From assembly GCA_004144595.1 (NCBI GenBank), contig SEEM01000010.1, positions 1-64,000 of the forward strand: a stretch of 64,000 nucleotides of DNA. The letters run 5' to 3'. Source of the DNA: Hyphomicrobiales bacterium (GTDB lineage Bacteria > Pseudomonadota > Alphaproteobacteria > Rhizobiales > Beijerinckiaceae). The notes beneath the pieces are model-generated. The model was not told the DNA's origin, searched no databases, and saw only the letters and a list, made by a program, of their open reading frames with translations. Of this stretch, positions 54,983 through 64,000 are shown piece by piece (the stretch's first letter is position 1; each line of letters opens with the position of its first letter). Made by a program: the position numbers and the translations under genes.

Positions 54983-56383
54983 TCATTTCACATCTCTGCG
55001 AGGTGCACGCGCCGCGATATCCGCAACGAGTTCCGTGACATGGCCGAATCGCCGCAGGTTCAAGCCGTTGCCGTCACCGTGATCGGCGCCACCGCTCGGC
55101 ATCAGCGCGACTTCGAAACCGAGCTTGGCCGCTTCCCGCAGCCGCGCCGCCGCGACCGCGACCGGCCGAATCGCGCCGGAGAGGGCGATCTCGCCGAAAT
55201 AGACCGCTTCCTGCGGCAATGTCGCCCCGCTGAGCGAGGAGACCAGCGCGGCGGCGACCGCGACATCGGCGGCCGGCTCGTTGACGCGCAGGCCACCGGC
55301 CACGTTGAGATAGACGTCGTGCTGGCCGAGCCTTAACCCGCCATGCGTTTCGAGCACCGCCAGCACCATCGCGAGCCGGCTGTTCTCCCAGCCGACGACG
55401 GCCCGCCGCGGCGTGCCGAGCGCGGTCGGAGCCACCAGCGCCTGGATCTCGACCAGCACCGGCCGGGTGCCCTCCATGCCGGCGAAGACGGCCGCGCCCG
55501 GCGCCGGCTGGTCGCGGCCCGCGAGGAACAGCGCCGAGGGGTTGGTGACCTCCGACAGGCCCTTGCCGGTCATTTCGAACACGCCGATCTCGTCGGTCGC
55601 GCCGAAGCGGTTCTTCTGGCCGCGCAGGATGCGGAACGAGTGCGCGCCTTCGCCCTCGAAGGACAGCACGGCATCGACCATGTGCTCGACGACGCGCGGC
55701 CCGGCGATCTGCCCGTCCTTGGTGACATGGCCGACCAGGATCATGCAGGCGCCGCTGGTCTTGGCATAGCGGATCAGTGCCTGTGCCGAGCCGCGCACCT
55801 GCGTCACCGTGCCCGGCGCGCTCTCGACCTCGCCCGACCACATCGTCTGGATCGAATCGATCACGACGAGGGCAGGGCGCTCGCCCTGACCCAGGGTCGC
55901 GATGATGTCCTCGACATTGGTCTCGGCCGCGAGGTCGACCGGCGCATCGGCGAGCCCCATGCGATCGGCCCGAAGCCGCACCTGCCCTGTCGATTCCTCG
56001 CCCGAGACATAGACGACGCGCCGTCCGGCCAGCGCCAGTGCGGCACAGGCCTGCATCAGCAGCGTCGACTTGCCGATGCCGGGATCGCCGCCGATCAGCA
56101 GCACCGAACCCGGCACGAAGCCGCCGCCCGTGACGCGGTCGAGCTCGCCGATGCCGGAGACGATGCGCGGCGCGTCCTGCGTCTCGCCCTTCAGCGACTC
56201 CAGGGCGAAGACGCGGCCGCGGGCCCGGCCACCGGAGGAAGGCCTGCCGCCGCCGGGAACGGGCGCGGCCTGCGCCTCCTCGACCAGCGAGGACCAGGTC
56301 CCGCAGGCGTCGCACTTGCCCTGCCAGCGGTGGTAGACCGCGCCGCAGGCCTGGCAGTGATAGGTCGGGCCGCGCTTCGCCAT
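54983..56383 (-). CDS. radA: DNA repair protein RadA
   Basis: The 466-residue RecA-like recombination factor has an N-terminal zinc finger (CQACGAVYHRWQGKCDACG), Walker A GDPGIGKST, the RadA-specific KNRFG motif (GQKNRFGATDEIG) and a C-terminal Lon-protease-like domain. It remodels branched recombination intermediates. Its start abuts the alr stop. Confidence 0.96.
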   Translation of the reverse strand: MAKRGPTYHCQACGAVYHRWQGKCDACGTWSSLVEEAQAAPVPGGGRPSSGGRARGRVFALESLKGETQDAPRIVSGIGELDRVTGGGFVPGSVLLIGGDPGIGKSTLLMQACAALALAGRRVVYVSGEESTGQVRLRADRMGLADAPVDLAAETNVEDIIATLGQGERPALVVIDSIQTMWSGEVESAPGTVTQVRGSAQALIRYAKTSGACMILVGHVTKDGQIAGPRVVEHMVDAVLSFEGEGAHSFRILRGQKNRFGATDEIGVFEMTGKGLSEVTNPSALFLAGRDQPAPGAAVFAGMEGTRPVLVEIQALVAPTALGTPRRAVVGWENSRLAMVLAVLETHGGLRLGQHDVYLNVAGGLRVNEPAADVAVAAALVSSLSGATLPQEAVYFGEIALSGAIRPVAVAAARLREAAKLGFEVALMPSGGADHGDGNGLNLRRFGHVTELVADIAARAPRRDVK

Positions 56384-57513
56384 CAGCCGCCGATATAATG
56401 CCGGTGATAGCGACGGCCGAGGCTGGTCAGGATCTCGTAGCCGATCGTCTTGGCCCCGCCGCCGACGGTCTCGAGGTCGAGCGGGCCGCCGATCAGGGTC
56501 ACGCTCGCGCCACGTTTGGCCGCCTCGGCCGGCGCCGCGGTGACGTCGATGATGATCAGGTCCATCGAGACCGAGCCGACGAAGGGGCAGGAGACGCCGT
56601 CGATCAGGACCGAGCCGCCGGTGGATGTGTCGGTCCAGCTACCGTTGCGCGGATAGCCGTCGGCATAACCCAGGCAGATCGTGGCGAGCTTGCGCTTGCC
56701 CTTGGCCGTCCAGCGGCCGTTATAGCCGACCTGCGTGCCGTCCTCGACCTCGCGGGTCTGGATGATTGTCGCCTCCAGCCCGATGACCGGCTTCATCGGG
56801 TTCGGCTGCCCGGGCGTCGGATTGCCGCCATAGAGCGCATAGCCCGGCCGGGTAAGCTGGTAGGACGGGCAGTCCTTGAGGAAATGACCCGACGAGTTCT
56901 TGAGCGAGGCCGGCACATCCGGCAGGGCCGCGGCGATCTCGGCGAAGGCGGCGATCTGGCGGGCATTGGCCGGGTCGGTCTCGACCTCGGACGAGGCGAA
57001 ATGGCTCATCACCAGCCCGATTCCCGCCGCCGCGATCACGCCCGAGCGCTCGCGGGCGAGGTTGAGGCCCTCGCCGGGCCAGAGTCCGAGCCGGTTCATC
57101 GCCGTGTCGACATGCAGTGCCGCCGGCCGGACCTGCGCGCCGCTCTGCCGGAACGAGGCCCATTCCAGCAACTCCTCATGCGAGCCCAGCACCGGCGACA
57201 GGCCATACGCAGCGAAGGTCTCGGCGGCGCCGGGCAGGAGCCCGTTCAGCACATAGATCGTCGCATCCGGGGCGGCCTTGCGGGCGCGGATAGCCTCCGA
57301 GACATGGGCGACGAAGAAGCTCTTGCAGCCGGCCCTGGCGAGCGCCGTCACCGCGGGCTCGATGCCGATGCCATAGGCGTCAGCCTTGACCACGGCGCCG
57401 GCCTCGGTGTCGGCGCGCTTGCCGAGCAGGCGCCAGTTCGAGACCAGCGCGTCGAGATCGATGGTGAGCGTCGCGCCGAAGGCGGCGGAATCAGGCAGGT
57501 CGGCAGGCATCAT
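56383..57513 (-). CDS. alr: Alanine racemase
   Basis: The 376-residue PLP enzyme makes D-alanine for peptidoglycan. The PLP lysine is in AVVKADAYGIG (about residue 43). The fold signatures RPGYALYGGNPTPG and GYNGRWTAKGKRKLATICLG are present. ATG 57513 overlaps the dnaB stop (ATGA). Confidence 0.95.
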   Translation of the reverse strand: MMPADLPDSAAFGATLTIDLDALVSNWRLLGKRADTEAGAVVKADAYGIGIEPAVTALARAGCKSFFVAHVSEAIRARKAAPDATIYVLNGLLPGAAETFAAYGLSPVLGSHEELLEWASFRQSGAQVRPAALHVDTAMNRLGLWPGEGLNLARERSGVIAAAGIGLVMSHFASSEVETDPANARQIAAFAEIAAALPDVPASLKNSSGHFLKDCPSYQLTRPGYALYGGNPTPGQPNPMKPVIGLEATIIQTREVEDGTQVGYNGRWTAKGKRKLATICLGYADGYPRNGSWTDTSTGGSVLIDGVSCPFVGSVSMDLIIIDVTAAPAEAAKRGASVTLIGGPLDLETVGGGAKTIGYEILTSLGRRYHRHYIGG

Positions 57514-58997
57514 TCACGGTCCGGCAGGCGCATCTCGTCGGCGCGATCGGAGAAGCGTGTCACATCCGCGTCGAACTGCAAGGCCACCGCGCCGGTCGGG
57601 CCATGGCGCTGCTTGCCGATGATCAACTCGGCGACGCCATGCATCGCCTCCATCTCGATCTGCCACTTGTTGTGCTCTTCGGTGCCGGGGCGCGGCTCCT
57701 TGCCCTTGAGGTAATATTCCTCGCGGTAGACGAACATCACCACGTCGGCGTCCTGCTCGATCGAGCCGGATTCGCGCAGGTCCGAGAGCTGCGGGCGCTT
57801 ATCGTCGCGATTCTCGACCTGGCGCGAGAGCTGGGAGAGCGCGACGATCGGAACGTTGAGCTCCTTGGCCAGCGCCTTCAGGCTGGTCGTGATCTCGGTC
57901 AGTTCCTGCACGCGGTTCTGGTTGTTCTTGGACGAGCCGGACAGGAGCTGGAGATAGTCGATGAACAGGACGTCGAGCCCCTTCTGGCGCTTCAGACGGC
58001 GCGCACGCGCCATCAATTGCGCGATCGAAATGCCGCCGGTCTGGTCGATATAGAGCGGCAGCTTCTCGATCTGTGCGGCGACATCGGTCAGGCGCGCGAA
58101 ATCGCCCTCGGTAATGCGGCCCTGCCTGATCTTGTAGGAGGAGATGCTCGACTGCTCGGCGACGATACGGGTGGCAAGCTGGTCGGCCGACATTTCGAGC
58201 GAGAAGAAGCCGACGATACCGCCATCGACGCTCTTGATCGTGCCGTCCTCCTGCCGCTCGCCGCGCCAGGCTTTCGCGATGTTGAAGGCGATGTTGGTGG
58301 CCAGCGAGGTCTTGCCCATGGCGGGGCGCCCGGCGAGCACGAGCAGGTCCGAGCGCTGCAGGCCGCCCATGCGCTGGTCGACGTCGCGCAGGCCGGTCGA
58401 GATACCGGAGAGGCCGCCGGCGCGCTGATAGGCGCTGGCCGCCATGTCGATGGCGAGGCGCAGCGCGCCGTCGAACTTCTGGAAGCCGCCTTCGTAGCGG
58501 CCCTTCTCGGCGAGCTCGTAGAGCTTGCGCTCGGCATCCTCGATCTGCTCGCGCGGCGGCATCTCGACCGGCGCGTCATAAGCGACGTTGACGAGGTCCT
58601 CGCCGACGCCGATGAGCTGGCGGCGGATTGCGAGGTCGTAGACCGTCCGGCCGTAATCGGCCGCGTTGATGACGGTCGTCGCCTCGGCGGCGAGGCGGGC
58701 GAGATACTGGCTCGGCGTGATGTCGCCGAGATCGAGGTCGTTGACGAAGGTCTTGAGCGTGATCGGCGTCGCGATCTTGCCGGCGCGGATCATGCTCGAT
58801 GCCAGCTCGTAGATGCGCTGGTGGATCGGCTCGAAGAAATGGTCCGGCAGCAGGAAGTCGGAGACGCGGTAGAAGGCGTCGTTATTGACCAGGATGGCGC
58901 CCAGCAGCGCCTGCTCAGCCTCGATATTGTGAGGCTGGACGCGGAATTCGGCCTCGCGGTTGTCGAGGCGGGCGACGAGGGCGGTAACGGGGGCCAT
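57510..58997 (-). CDS. dnaB: Replicative DNA helicase
   Basis: The 495-residue helicase starts MAPVTALVARLDNREAEFRV. It has an N-terminal DnaB domain (PHNIEAEQALLGAILVNNDA), the RecA-type motor with GRPAMGKTSLATNIAFN, FFSLEMSADQLATRI and LDVLFIDYLQLL, and a family-typical LSQLSRQVENR. The open frame continues to 59075 through a perfect palindrome, but the family's N-terminus and an AAGG site support ATG 58997. Confidence 0.97.
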   Translation of the reverse strand: MAPVTALVARLDNREAEFRVQPHNIEAEQALLGAILVNNDAFYRVSDFLLPDHFFEPIHQRIYELASSMIRAGKIATPITLKTFVNDLDLGDITPSQYLARLAAEATTVINAADYGRTVYDLAIRRQLIGVGEDLVNVAYDAPVEMPPREQIEDAERKLYELAEKGRYEGGFQKFDGALRLAIDMAASAYQRAGGLSGISTGLRDVDQRMGGLQRSDLLVLAGRPAMGKTSLATNIAFNIAKAWRGERQEDGTIKSVDGGIVGFFSLEMSADQLATRIVAEQSSISSYKIRQGRITEGDFARLTDVAAQIEKLPLYIDQTGGISIAQLMARARRLKRQKGLDVLFIDYLQLLSGSSKNNQNRVQELTEITTSLKALAKELNVPIVALSQLSRQVENRDDKRPQLSDLRESGSIEQDADVVMFVYREEYYLKGKEPRPGTEEHNKWQIEMEAMHGVAELIIGKQRHGPTGAVALQFDADVTRFSDRADEMRLPDRE

Positions 58998-59007
58998 GGC
59001 TGCCTTG

Positions 59008-59027
59008 GTAAGTAAGCGCTTACTTAC
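59008..59027. promoter_or_regulatory. Perfect 20-bp palindrome immediately upstream of dnaB
   Basis: GTAAGTAAGCGCTTACTTAC is fully self-complementary and ends 10 bp before the dnaB ATG, abutting its ribosome binding site. In DNA it looks like a TetR-type operator. In RNA it could form an 8-bp stem with a GCGC loop that affects ribosome access. No regulator gene for it is adjacent. Confidence 0.6.
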
Positions 59028-59160
59028 GTGTTCAAGCCGGCACGCAACCGCGGGCAGCGGAACGCATGGCGGCAACTGAGTCGGAATGAAGCTAGTTTAG
59101 CACTCCGACAGCTTCTGCCAGCATGTTGACGGCCAATCCACGCAGTTCACAGGACAAACG

Positions 59161-59187
59161 AAAAAGGCGCCGTGTTGCCACGGCGCC
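59161..59187 (-). terminator. Rho-independent terminator after rplI
   Basis: On the minus strand GGCGCCGTG-gcaa-CACGGCGCC is followed directly by TTTTT. It lies 29 bp past the rplI stop, closing the rpsF-rpsR-DUF2232-rplI unit before dnaB. Confidence 0.85.
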
Positions 59188-59215
59188 CTTGACTCGATTC
59201 GGGAGCCGGTCGGGC

Positions 59216-59782
59216 TCAGCGATCGTCGTCGCCGCCGGCCTCGGCCAGCGCCGCGCCGACCTCGAGGCCAAGGTCGTCGAGATCGAACTTCTCCTGGGCG
59301 GTGACGTTCTCGCCGGCGGCCTGGCGATGGGCTTCTTCAGCCGAACGGGCGATGTTGACGGTGACGGTGACCGCGACTTCCGGATGCAGCACGACCGGGA
59401 CGGTGTGCAGGCCGAGCGCCTTGATCGGGGTGTTCAGCGTCACCTGGCCGCGCGAGACGTTGAAGCCTTCCTTGGTCAGCGCCTCGGCGATGTCACGGGT
59501 CGAGACCGAACCGTAGAGCACGCCGGATTCGCCGGACTGGCGCAGGATGATGACGCTCTGGCCGTTGAGGCGCACGGCGACCGCATCGGCCTCGGACTTC
59601 AGCTCGAGGTTGCGGGTCTCGAGCTCGAGCTTCTGGCTCTCGAAGCGCTTCTTGTTGTCCTCGGTGGCGCGCAGCGCCTTGCCGCGGGCGAGCAGGTAGT
59701 TGCGGCCGAAGCCGTCGCGCACCTTCACGATGTCGCCCATCTGGCCGAGCTTGGCGACGCGTTCGAGCAGGATCACTTCCAT
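59216..59782 (-). CDS. rplI: 50S ribosomal protein L9
   Basis: The 188-residue L9 begins [20 protein letters not shown], then [19 protein letters not shown], the signature region of L9. The long connecting helix and C-terminal domain follow. The acidic C-terminal tail (about 150-188) is longer than in E. coli L9 (149 residues), as is common in alphaproteobacteria. Confidence 0.97.
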   Translation of the reverse strand: MEVILLERVAKLGQMGDIVKVRDGFGRNYLLARGKALRATEDNKKRFESQKLELETRNLELKSEADAVAVRLNGQSVIILRQSGESGVLYGSVSTRDIAEALTKEGFNVSRGQVTLNTPIKALGLHTVPVVLHPEVAVTVTVNIARSAEEAHRQAAGENVTAQEKFDLDDLGLEVGAALAEAGGDDDR

Positions 59783-59818
59783 GGGTCTTCTCCTTGTTCT
59801 TGTCTTCAGACGTTGGTT

Positions 59819-60766
59819 TCAGGAATGGGTAGGCGGAGGCGGCAGCGCGGCCCGCTTGCGCAGGCCGAGCAGCGTGTCGATGACGCCCGCGATCGCGAGC
59901 AGCGGCGTCAGCACGGCCTGCATCACGACGAGGGCGACATAGATCGAGATCAGCATCGGCATCCGCCACGCCCGGCCGCGCGAGATGTCGTGCAGGGTGG
60001 CGAGCCCGCTGAACATGAAGGCGGCGAGCAGCGCGCCGACGAAGGCCATCGCGGCGACGCCGACGAAGCCGCCGATGGTCGCGACGAAACCGGCGGCGAT
60101 CAGAAGGAGCAGCGCCTGGCGCGGCAGCGTGGTCGACGGGATGAAGGGCCACGGACGCGGCAAACGGTCCGACATCTTCACGGTGCGAGCGGCGAGCCAG
60201 AGATTGGCGGTGATGGTGGTGACGAAGGAAGCGCCGATGCCGAGCGGCACGGCCGGCGCCAGGCTTTCCGCCAGGTCCTTGACCTGGACGTCGCCGGGCA
60301 GCGCGATCAGCTTGCTGCGCACCATCTCGTTCAGCAGGTTCTCGATCATCCGCGCGATCACCGAGCGGTAGGTCTCGTAGTCCGTGGTCATCACCAGCGC
60401 ACTGCCGACGGTTGCAAGCGCAGCGGTGGCGGCGATCCAGAGCAGGAGATTGCCGAGGGGATACCATTCGACCCGGCCCTCGGTATCGCCGCGGGCGAGA
60501 AGCGCGAGATAGCCGATCCACCAGGCCGGCAGGCCGATGATCAGGGCAAAGGCGATGCCGCCCGTGGGCGCAAGCGCAACCGCGACGGCGAGGGCACCGG
60601 CAGCCGTGGCGAACAGCCCGGAACGGTGGTTCCAGCCCAGCGATGCGATGAAGATCGGAAGGGGAGCGGCCGAATACAGCAGGGCGGCCAGCGGCGATCC
60701 GGTGATCACCACTGAGAAGAGCAGGGCCGAAACGAGGCCCGCGCCGATGCCGACAATCGGAATCAT
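59819..60766 (-). CDS. DUF2232 multi-pass membrane protein
   Basis: The 315-residue protein starts MIPIVGIGAGLVSALLFSVV (AGGACGG before the ATG) and has about eight hydrophobic segments. The context between rpsR and rplI is the standard place for DUF2232/YybS-like membrane proteins in Hyphomicrobiales. The biochemical role is unknown. Confidence 0.85.
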   Translation of the reverse strand: MIPIVGIGAGLVSALLFSVVITGSPLAALLYSAAPLPIFIASLGWNHRSGLFATAAGALAVAVALAPTGGIAFALIIGLPAWWIGYLALLARGDTEGRVEWYPLGNLLLWIAATAALATVGSALVMTTDYETYRSVIARMIENLLNEMVRSKLIALPGDVQVKDLAESLAPAVPLGIGASFVTTITANLWLAARTVKMSDRLPRPWPFIPSTTLPRQALLLLIAAGFVATIGGFVGVAAMAFVGALLAAFMFSGLATLHDISRGRAWRMPMLISIYVALVVMQAVLTPLLAIAGVIDTLLGLRKRAALPPPPTHS

Positions 60767-60890
60767 GAATCCGTCCTGCTGTCCCGCTGCTCGCAAGCCT
60801 TCCGGGCTCGGCAGGGTGAGAGGCGCTTGGGCCTCAACGAACCCGGTGGAGTTTCACCGCCGGGCGACTGGTTGATCTTGAAAGCGAGAA

Positions 60891-60915
60891 CCGGAGGCGC
60901 GCGAGGCGCCTCCGG
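60891..60915 (-). terminator. Strong hairpin between rpsR and the DUF2232 gene
   Basis: CCGGAGGCGC-gcgag-GCGCCTCCGG is a perfect 10-bp GC-rich stem, 33 bp past the rpsR stop. On the minus strand it is followed by TTCTCGCTTTC, a poor T run. It could be a partial terminator lowering expression of the membrane protein gene relative to the ribosomal genes. Confidence 0.4.
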
Positions 60916-60947
60916 GAATTATCTGTCTCCGGAACCGAATGAACGGA

Positions 60948-61193
60948 TCAGCGGATGACGTAGGGCAGCAGGCCGAGGAAGCGGGCGCGCTTGATCGCCT
61001 GGGCGAGCTCGCGCTGCTTCTTGGCGGAAACCGCCGTGATGCGGGACGGGACGATCTTGCCGCGCTCGGAGATGTAGCGCGAGAGCAGACGCACGTCCTT
61101 GTAGTCGATCTTCGGGGCGCCTTCGCCCGAGAAGGGGCAGGACTTGCGGCGGCGGAAGAAGGGGCGACGGGCGCCAGCGGATGCAGTCGACAT
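60948..61193 (-). CDS. rpsR: 30S ribosomal protein S18
   Basis: The 81-residue S18 has [40 protein letters not shown] and a C-terminal [16 protein letters not shown]. It binds S6 in the 30S platform. It starts 2 bp after the rpsF stop. Confidence 0.98.
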   Translation of the reverse strand: MSTASAGARRPFFRRRKSCPFSGEGAPKIDYKDVRLLSRYISERGKIVPSRITAVSAKKQRELAQAIKRARFLGLLPYVIR

Positions 61194-61195
61194 TC

Positions 61196-61627
61196 TCAGG
61201 CCTCCGCTTCGACGGTTTCGGTCGCTTCGTCTTCACGACGCGGACGATCACGGCGCGGGCCGCGGTCGAAACGGTCGCCGCCACGCTCGGGACGGTCGTC
61301 GCGGTCACGCTTCTGCAGCATGGCCGACTGACCTTCCTCGAGCTCCTCGACCTTGACGGTCATGAAGCGCAGGATGTCTTCGTTGATGCGCATCTGGCGC
61401 TCCATCTCCAGCACGGCGGCGGAGGGAGCCTCGATGTTCAGCAGCGTGTAGTGCGCCTTGCGGTTCTTCTTGATGCGGTAGCCGAGGGACTTGACGCCCC
61501 AGTACTCGACCTTGCGGATGGCGCCGCCATTCGCTTCGATCACGCCCTTGAACTGCTCGACGAGGGCTTCGACCTGCTGCGCGCTGACATCCTGCCGCGC
61601 GAGCAGCACATGCTCGTACAATGCCAT
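61196..61627 (-). CDS. rpsF: 30S ribosomal protein S6
   Basis: The 143-residue S6 begins [20 protein letters not shown] (GGAAGG upstream). It includes [20 protein letters not shown] and [17 protein letters not shown]. The Arg/Asp/Glu-rich tail (about 112-143) is an extension beyond the conserved fold. The gene heads the minus-strand ribosomal cluster and is divergent from fabD. Confidence 0.97.
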   Translation of the reverse strand: MALYEHVLLARQDVSAQQVEALVEQFKGVIEANGGAIRKVEYWGVKSLGYRIKKNRKAHYTLLNIEAPSAAVLEMERQMRINEDILRFMTVKVEELEEGQSAMLQKRDRDDRPERGGDRFDRGPRRDRPRREDEATETVEAEA

Positions 61628-61970
61628 ATGTGGCCTTCCTTGTTTCACCCTGCTTCGCCCGGCGCGGAGCCCTCCGAGCCCTGGATAAGGCCCGACAGGA
61701 TTTCATCGAAGGCGGAGACACGGGATGACGGTTCGGGAAACGAGCCTGCGCTGATCCTTGCGGACAAGCGCCATCCGTTCAGCCTCCGGCCGAACAAGCA
61801 GGAAGCGGTGGTTACAGTGTCCGATACGCTATGGCAACCTGAATCTGCCACTGAATACCGTGCCGGAAGCGGAAAATCCGGGCGTCGCGCTTGACTTGGC
61901 GGCAGAAGCGATGTGACAGCCGCGTCATATAAGACAAATGGCCGATATTGAAGACCGGGACCTTCACAGC

Positions 61971-62909
61971 ATGACCACAGCGTTCATCTTTCCTGGCCAG
62001 GGCTCTCAGGCGGTCGGCATGGGCAAGAGCCTGGCCGACACCTTTCCCGTCGCGAGGGCGGTCTTCGACGAGGTCGATGCGGCGCTGTCGCAGAGGCTCT
62101 CCGCCGTGATGTGGGAAGGCCCTTCCGAGGAACTGACCCTGACGGCCAATGCCCAGCCGGCCCTGATGGCGGTCAGCCTCGCGGTCGTCCGCGTTCTCGA
62201 AACCGAGGCCGGGCTCGACCTGAAGCGCGATGCTGCCTTCGTCGCCGGCCATTCGCTCGGCGAATATTCGGCGCTGGCTGCCGCCGGCACCTTCTCGGTC
62301 GGCGATACCGCCCGTTTGCTGCGCATTCGCGGTGACGCCATGCAGAAGGCCGTGCCGGCGGGGCAGGGTGCGATGGCGGCCCTGCTCGGCGCCGAGCTCG
62401 ATCTCGCCCGGGAGATCGCGCTGGCTGCGGCCCAGGGCGAGGTCTGCGAAGCCGCCAACGACAATGGCGGTGGCCAGGTGGTGCTGTCCGGCGCCAAGGC
62501 TGCGATCGACCGCGCCATCGTGCTGGCCGGCGAGCGCGGCGTGAAGCGCGCCATGCTGCTGCCGGTCTCAGCGCCTTTCCATTGCGCCCTGATGCAGCCG
62601 GCGGCCGACGCGATGCGAGAGGCTCTGGCGAATGTGACGATGCAGGCGCCGGTCGTGCCGGTCGTCGCCAATGTCGGCGCCGCTCCGCTGAGCGAACCGG
62701 ACGCGATCCGGGCTTCGCTCGTCGCCCAGGTCACCGGCACGGTGCGCTGGCGCGAATGCGTGCAGGCGATGGCTGCCGCCGGCGTGACCGATTTCGTCGA
62801 GGCCGGCAGCGGCAAGGTGCTGGCCGGGCTCGTCAAGCGTATCGTCGCGGGCGTGGTGCCGGTCTCGATCGGCACGGCAGACGATGTCGCGGCCTGGAAG
62901 GCGCGCTAA
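61971..62909 (+). CDS. fabD: Malonyl-CoA:ACP transacylase
   Basis: The 312-residue enzyme loads malonyl groups onto ACP for fatty acid synthesis. It reads FIFPGQGSQAVGMGK, the catalytic serine in AGHSLGEYSALAAAG and the histidine in VSAPFHCAL. ATG 61971 gives the family N-terminus; the in-frame ATG at 61938 would add 11 unconserved residues. It is followed by fabG and acpP. Confidence 0.95.
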   Translation: MTTAFIFPGQGSQAVGMGKSLADTFPVARAVFDEVDAALSQRLSAVMWEGPSEELTLTANAQPALMAVSLAVVRVLETEAGLDLKRDAAFVAGHSLGEYSALAAAGTFSVGDTARLLRIRGDAMQKAVPAGQGAMAALLGAELDLAREIALAAAQGEVCEAANDNGGGQVVLSGAKAAIDRAIVLAGERGVKRAMLLPVSAPFHCALMQPAADAMREALANVTMQAPVVPVVANVGAAPLSEPDAIRASLVAQVTGTVRWRECVQAMAAAGVTDFVEAGSGKVLAGLVKRIVAGVVPVSIGTADDVAAWKAR

Positions 62910-62970
62910 AGAATAAGTGCAGAACCCAGGATGGGCTGCAGCGGCAGGATGCCGAGCAAGGGGAGCGAAC

Positions 62971-63708
62971 ATGTTTGATCTGACCGGCCGCAAGGCCCTG
63001 GTCACCGGCGCGACCGGCGGCCTCGGCGGAGCCATCGCCCGGACGCTGCATGCGCAGGGCGCCAGCGTCGCGATTTCCGGAACGCGCGCGGAGGCCCTGG
63101 AGGCCCTGGCGGCCGAACTCGGCGAGCGCGTCGTGATCGCGCCCTGCAACCTGTCCGACAAGGATTCGGTCGAGGCTCTGGTGCCGGCAGCCGAGGAGAA
63201 GCTCGGCGGGCTCGACATCCTCGTCAACAATGCCGGCATCACCCGCGACAACCTGTTCATGCGCCTCAAGGACGAGGACTGGGACAGCGTGCTCGCGGTC
63301 AACCTGACGGCGGCCTTCCGCCTGTCGCGGGCCGCCGTGAAGTCGATGATGCGCCGCCGCTACGGCCGAATCGTCGCGATCGGCTCCGTCGTCGGCACCA
63401 CCGGCAATCCCGGCCAGGGCAATTATGCCGCCGCCAAGGCCGGCCTGATCGGCATGTCGAAGGCGCTTGCCGCCGAGGTCGCCAGCCGCAACATCACCGT
63501 CAACGTGGTCGCGCCGGGCTTCATCGAGTCGCCGATGACGCAGGCGCTCAACGACAAGCAGCGCGAGGGCATCCTGTCCGGCGTGCCGATGGGGCGGCTG
63601 GGTCAGGGCGCCGATGTGGCCTCGGCAGTTGCATTTCTCGCCAGCACGGAGGCCGGCTACGTGACCGGGCAGACCCTGCACGTCAACGGCGGAATGGCAA
63701 TGATTTAG
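62971..63708 (+). CDS. fabG: 3-oxoacyl-[acyl-carrier-protein] reductase
   Basis: The 245-residue SDR enzyme reduces beta-ketoacyl-ACP with NADPH. It has TGATGGLGGAIA, NNAGITRDNLFMRLKDEDWD, the catalytic Ser-Tyr-Lys (IGSVVG and NYAAAKAG) and the C-terminal GYVTGQTLHVNGGMAM. The AAGGGGAG site before ATG 62971 decides the start. A weak GGGCG-ttag-CGCCC hairpin follows the stop. Confidence 0.97.
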   Translation: MFDLTGRKALVTGATGGLGGAIARTLHAQGASVAISGTRAEALEALAAELGERVVIAPCNLSDKDSVEALVPAAEEKLGGLDILVNNAGITRDNLFMRLKDEDWDSVLAVNLTAAFRLSRAAVKSMMRRRYGRIVAIGSVVGTTGNPGQGNYAAAKAGLIGMSKALAAEVASRNITVNVVAPGFIESPMTQALNDKQREGILSGVPMGRLGQGADVASAVAFLASTEAGYVTGQTLHVNGGMAMI

Positions 63709-63970
63709 GGGCGTTAGCGCCCATTTCAGATCGGTTTTGATAAGCCTGCGAAGCTCTCGCCAGCCCGTAAAGGGTATGTTAACTAGCGCCGTCGCGCTGG
63801 CGCTGGGCGATCCGAGGGGACTTGACGAAACCTCGGTTGTTGCGTTTGTGCAGGCTTCGAGCTTTCCGGATCGCGGACATCGTCAGGTGGCGCGGCGGCT
63901 CGGAATGAGATCCCTCCAACGCGTCGCATCCCTGCGATGCGTTTCAGTTTCTAAGTCTAAGGAAAAACCT

Positions 63971-64000
63971 ATGAGCGATGTTGCCGAGCGCGTGAAGAAG
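63971..64000 (+). CDS. acpP: Acyl carrier protein, 5' end only (cut by window edge)
   Basis: The last 30 bases read MSDVAERVKK, the usual start of alphaproteobacterial AcpP. AAGGA lies about 9 nt upstream and the position after fabG is as expected. The rest, including the phosphopantetheine serine, is outside the window. The 262-bp gap after fabG presumably carries its own promoter, though none could be assigned firmly. Confidence 0.85.
   Translation, partial: MSDVAERVKK

Noticed and set aside
61628..61970. Ribosomal-protein leader RNA (S6:S18 motif) upstream of rpsF and a clear fabD promoter
   Set aside because: The gap was read on both strands. GC-rich stems are present, but none could be matched confidently to the known motif, and TTGACT at 61891 has no -10 at the right spacing.
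1..64000. tRNA, rRNA, CRISPR, integrase or insertion sequence
   Set aside because: Looked for T-loop signatures, regularly spaced repeats, and transposase or integrase motifs on both strands; none seen. The repeats present are palindromic and dispersed, not CRISPR-like.

Overview
This GC-rich window (roughly two-thirds G+C by eye) looks like chromosome of an alphaproteobacterium of the order Hyphomicrobiales (Rhizobiales), perhaps near Bosea. The evidence is the fused gene order nuoN-birA-rnj-mce, the order rpsF-rpsR-DUF2232-rplI-dnaB-alr-radA-cvpA-purF, a NuoE with the long C-terminal extension seen in this order, and a hairpin repeat of a type common in rhizobia. The genus is inference only. 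No rRNA, tRNA, CRISPR array, prophage or insertion sequence is visible.

The left third (1-23.5 kb) is accessory metabolism and transport. It holds a FAD oxidoreductase cut by the window edge and a GntR regulator. Divergent from the regulator is a decayed sugar-isomerase/PfkB-kinase remnant, followed by an intact hyuAB (hydantoinase/oxoprolinase) pair. Next, on the minus strand, is a tight sensor-plus-transporter locus: a periplasmic binding protein, a histidine kinase and a sigma-54-dependent response regulator (PgtC/PgtB/PgtA-like, overlapping by 4 nt), then an ABC importer whose binding protein is a visible paralogue of the sensor one. A near-consensus -24/-12 promoter lies directly upstream of the importer. 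An eight-gene minus-strand operon follows: TetR regulator, branched-chain-amino-acid-type ABC importer (G, F, binding protein, H, M), a lone GAF domain protein and a metal-dependent amidohydrolase.

The middle (24.5-40.4 kb) is the complete complex I operon nuoA-N on the plus strand, with two extra genes in it: a GFA-family (Cys-rich) enzyme between nuoC and nuoD, and a 78-residue membrane protein between nuoH and nuoI. A hairpin element and a good internal promoter separate nuoI from nuoJ. The operon is followed by biotin ligase, RNase J, methylmalonyl-CoA epimerase, a RidA-like protein and a DUF1467 membrane protein.

From 44.2 to 51 kb are two cyclophilins flanking a secreted proline-rich protein, queA, a YfgM-like protein, der and an amino-acid-oxidase-like FAD enzyme. 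From 51 to 61.6 kb, on the minus strand, is the housekeeping run rpsF-rpsR-DUF2232-rplI-dnaB-alr-radA-cvpA-purF-SDR. From 61.9 kb the plus strand carries fabD-fabG and the first codons of acpP.

Several families of palindromic intergenic repeats are scattered through the window. One family of about 95 bp is present three times, and one of its copies supplies the last codons of hyuB. The features most worth a second look are the paired binding-protein sensor/transporter locus with its sigma-54 promoter, the deletion-fused isomerase/kinase relic, the perfect 20-bp palindrome next to the dnaB start, and a strong minus-strand terminator with no gene in front of it.
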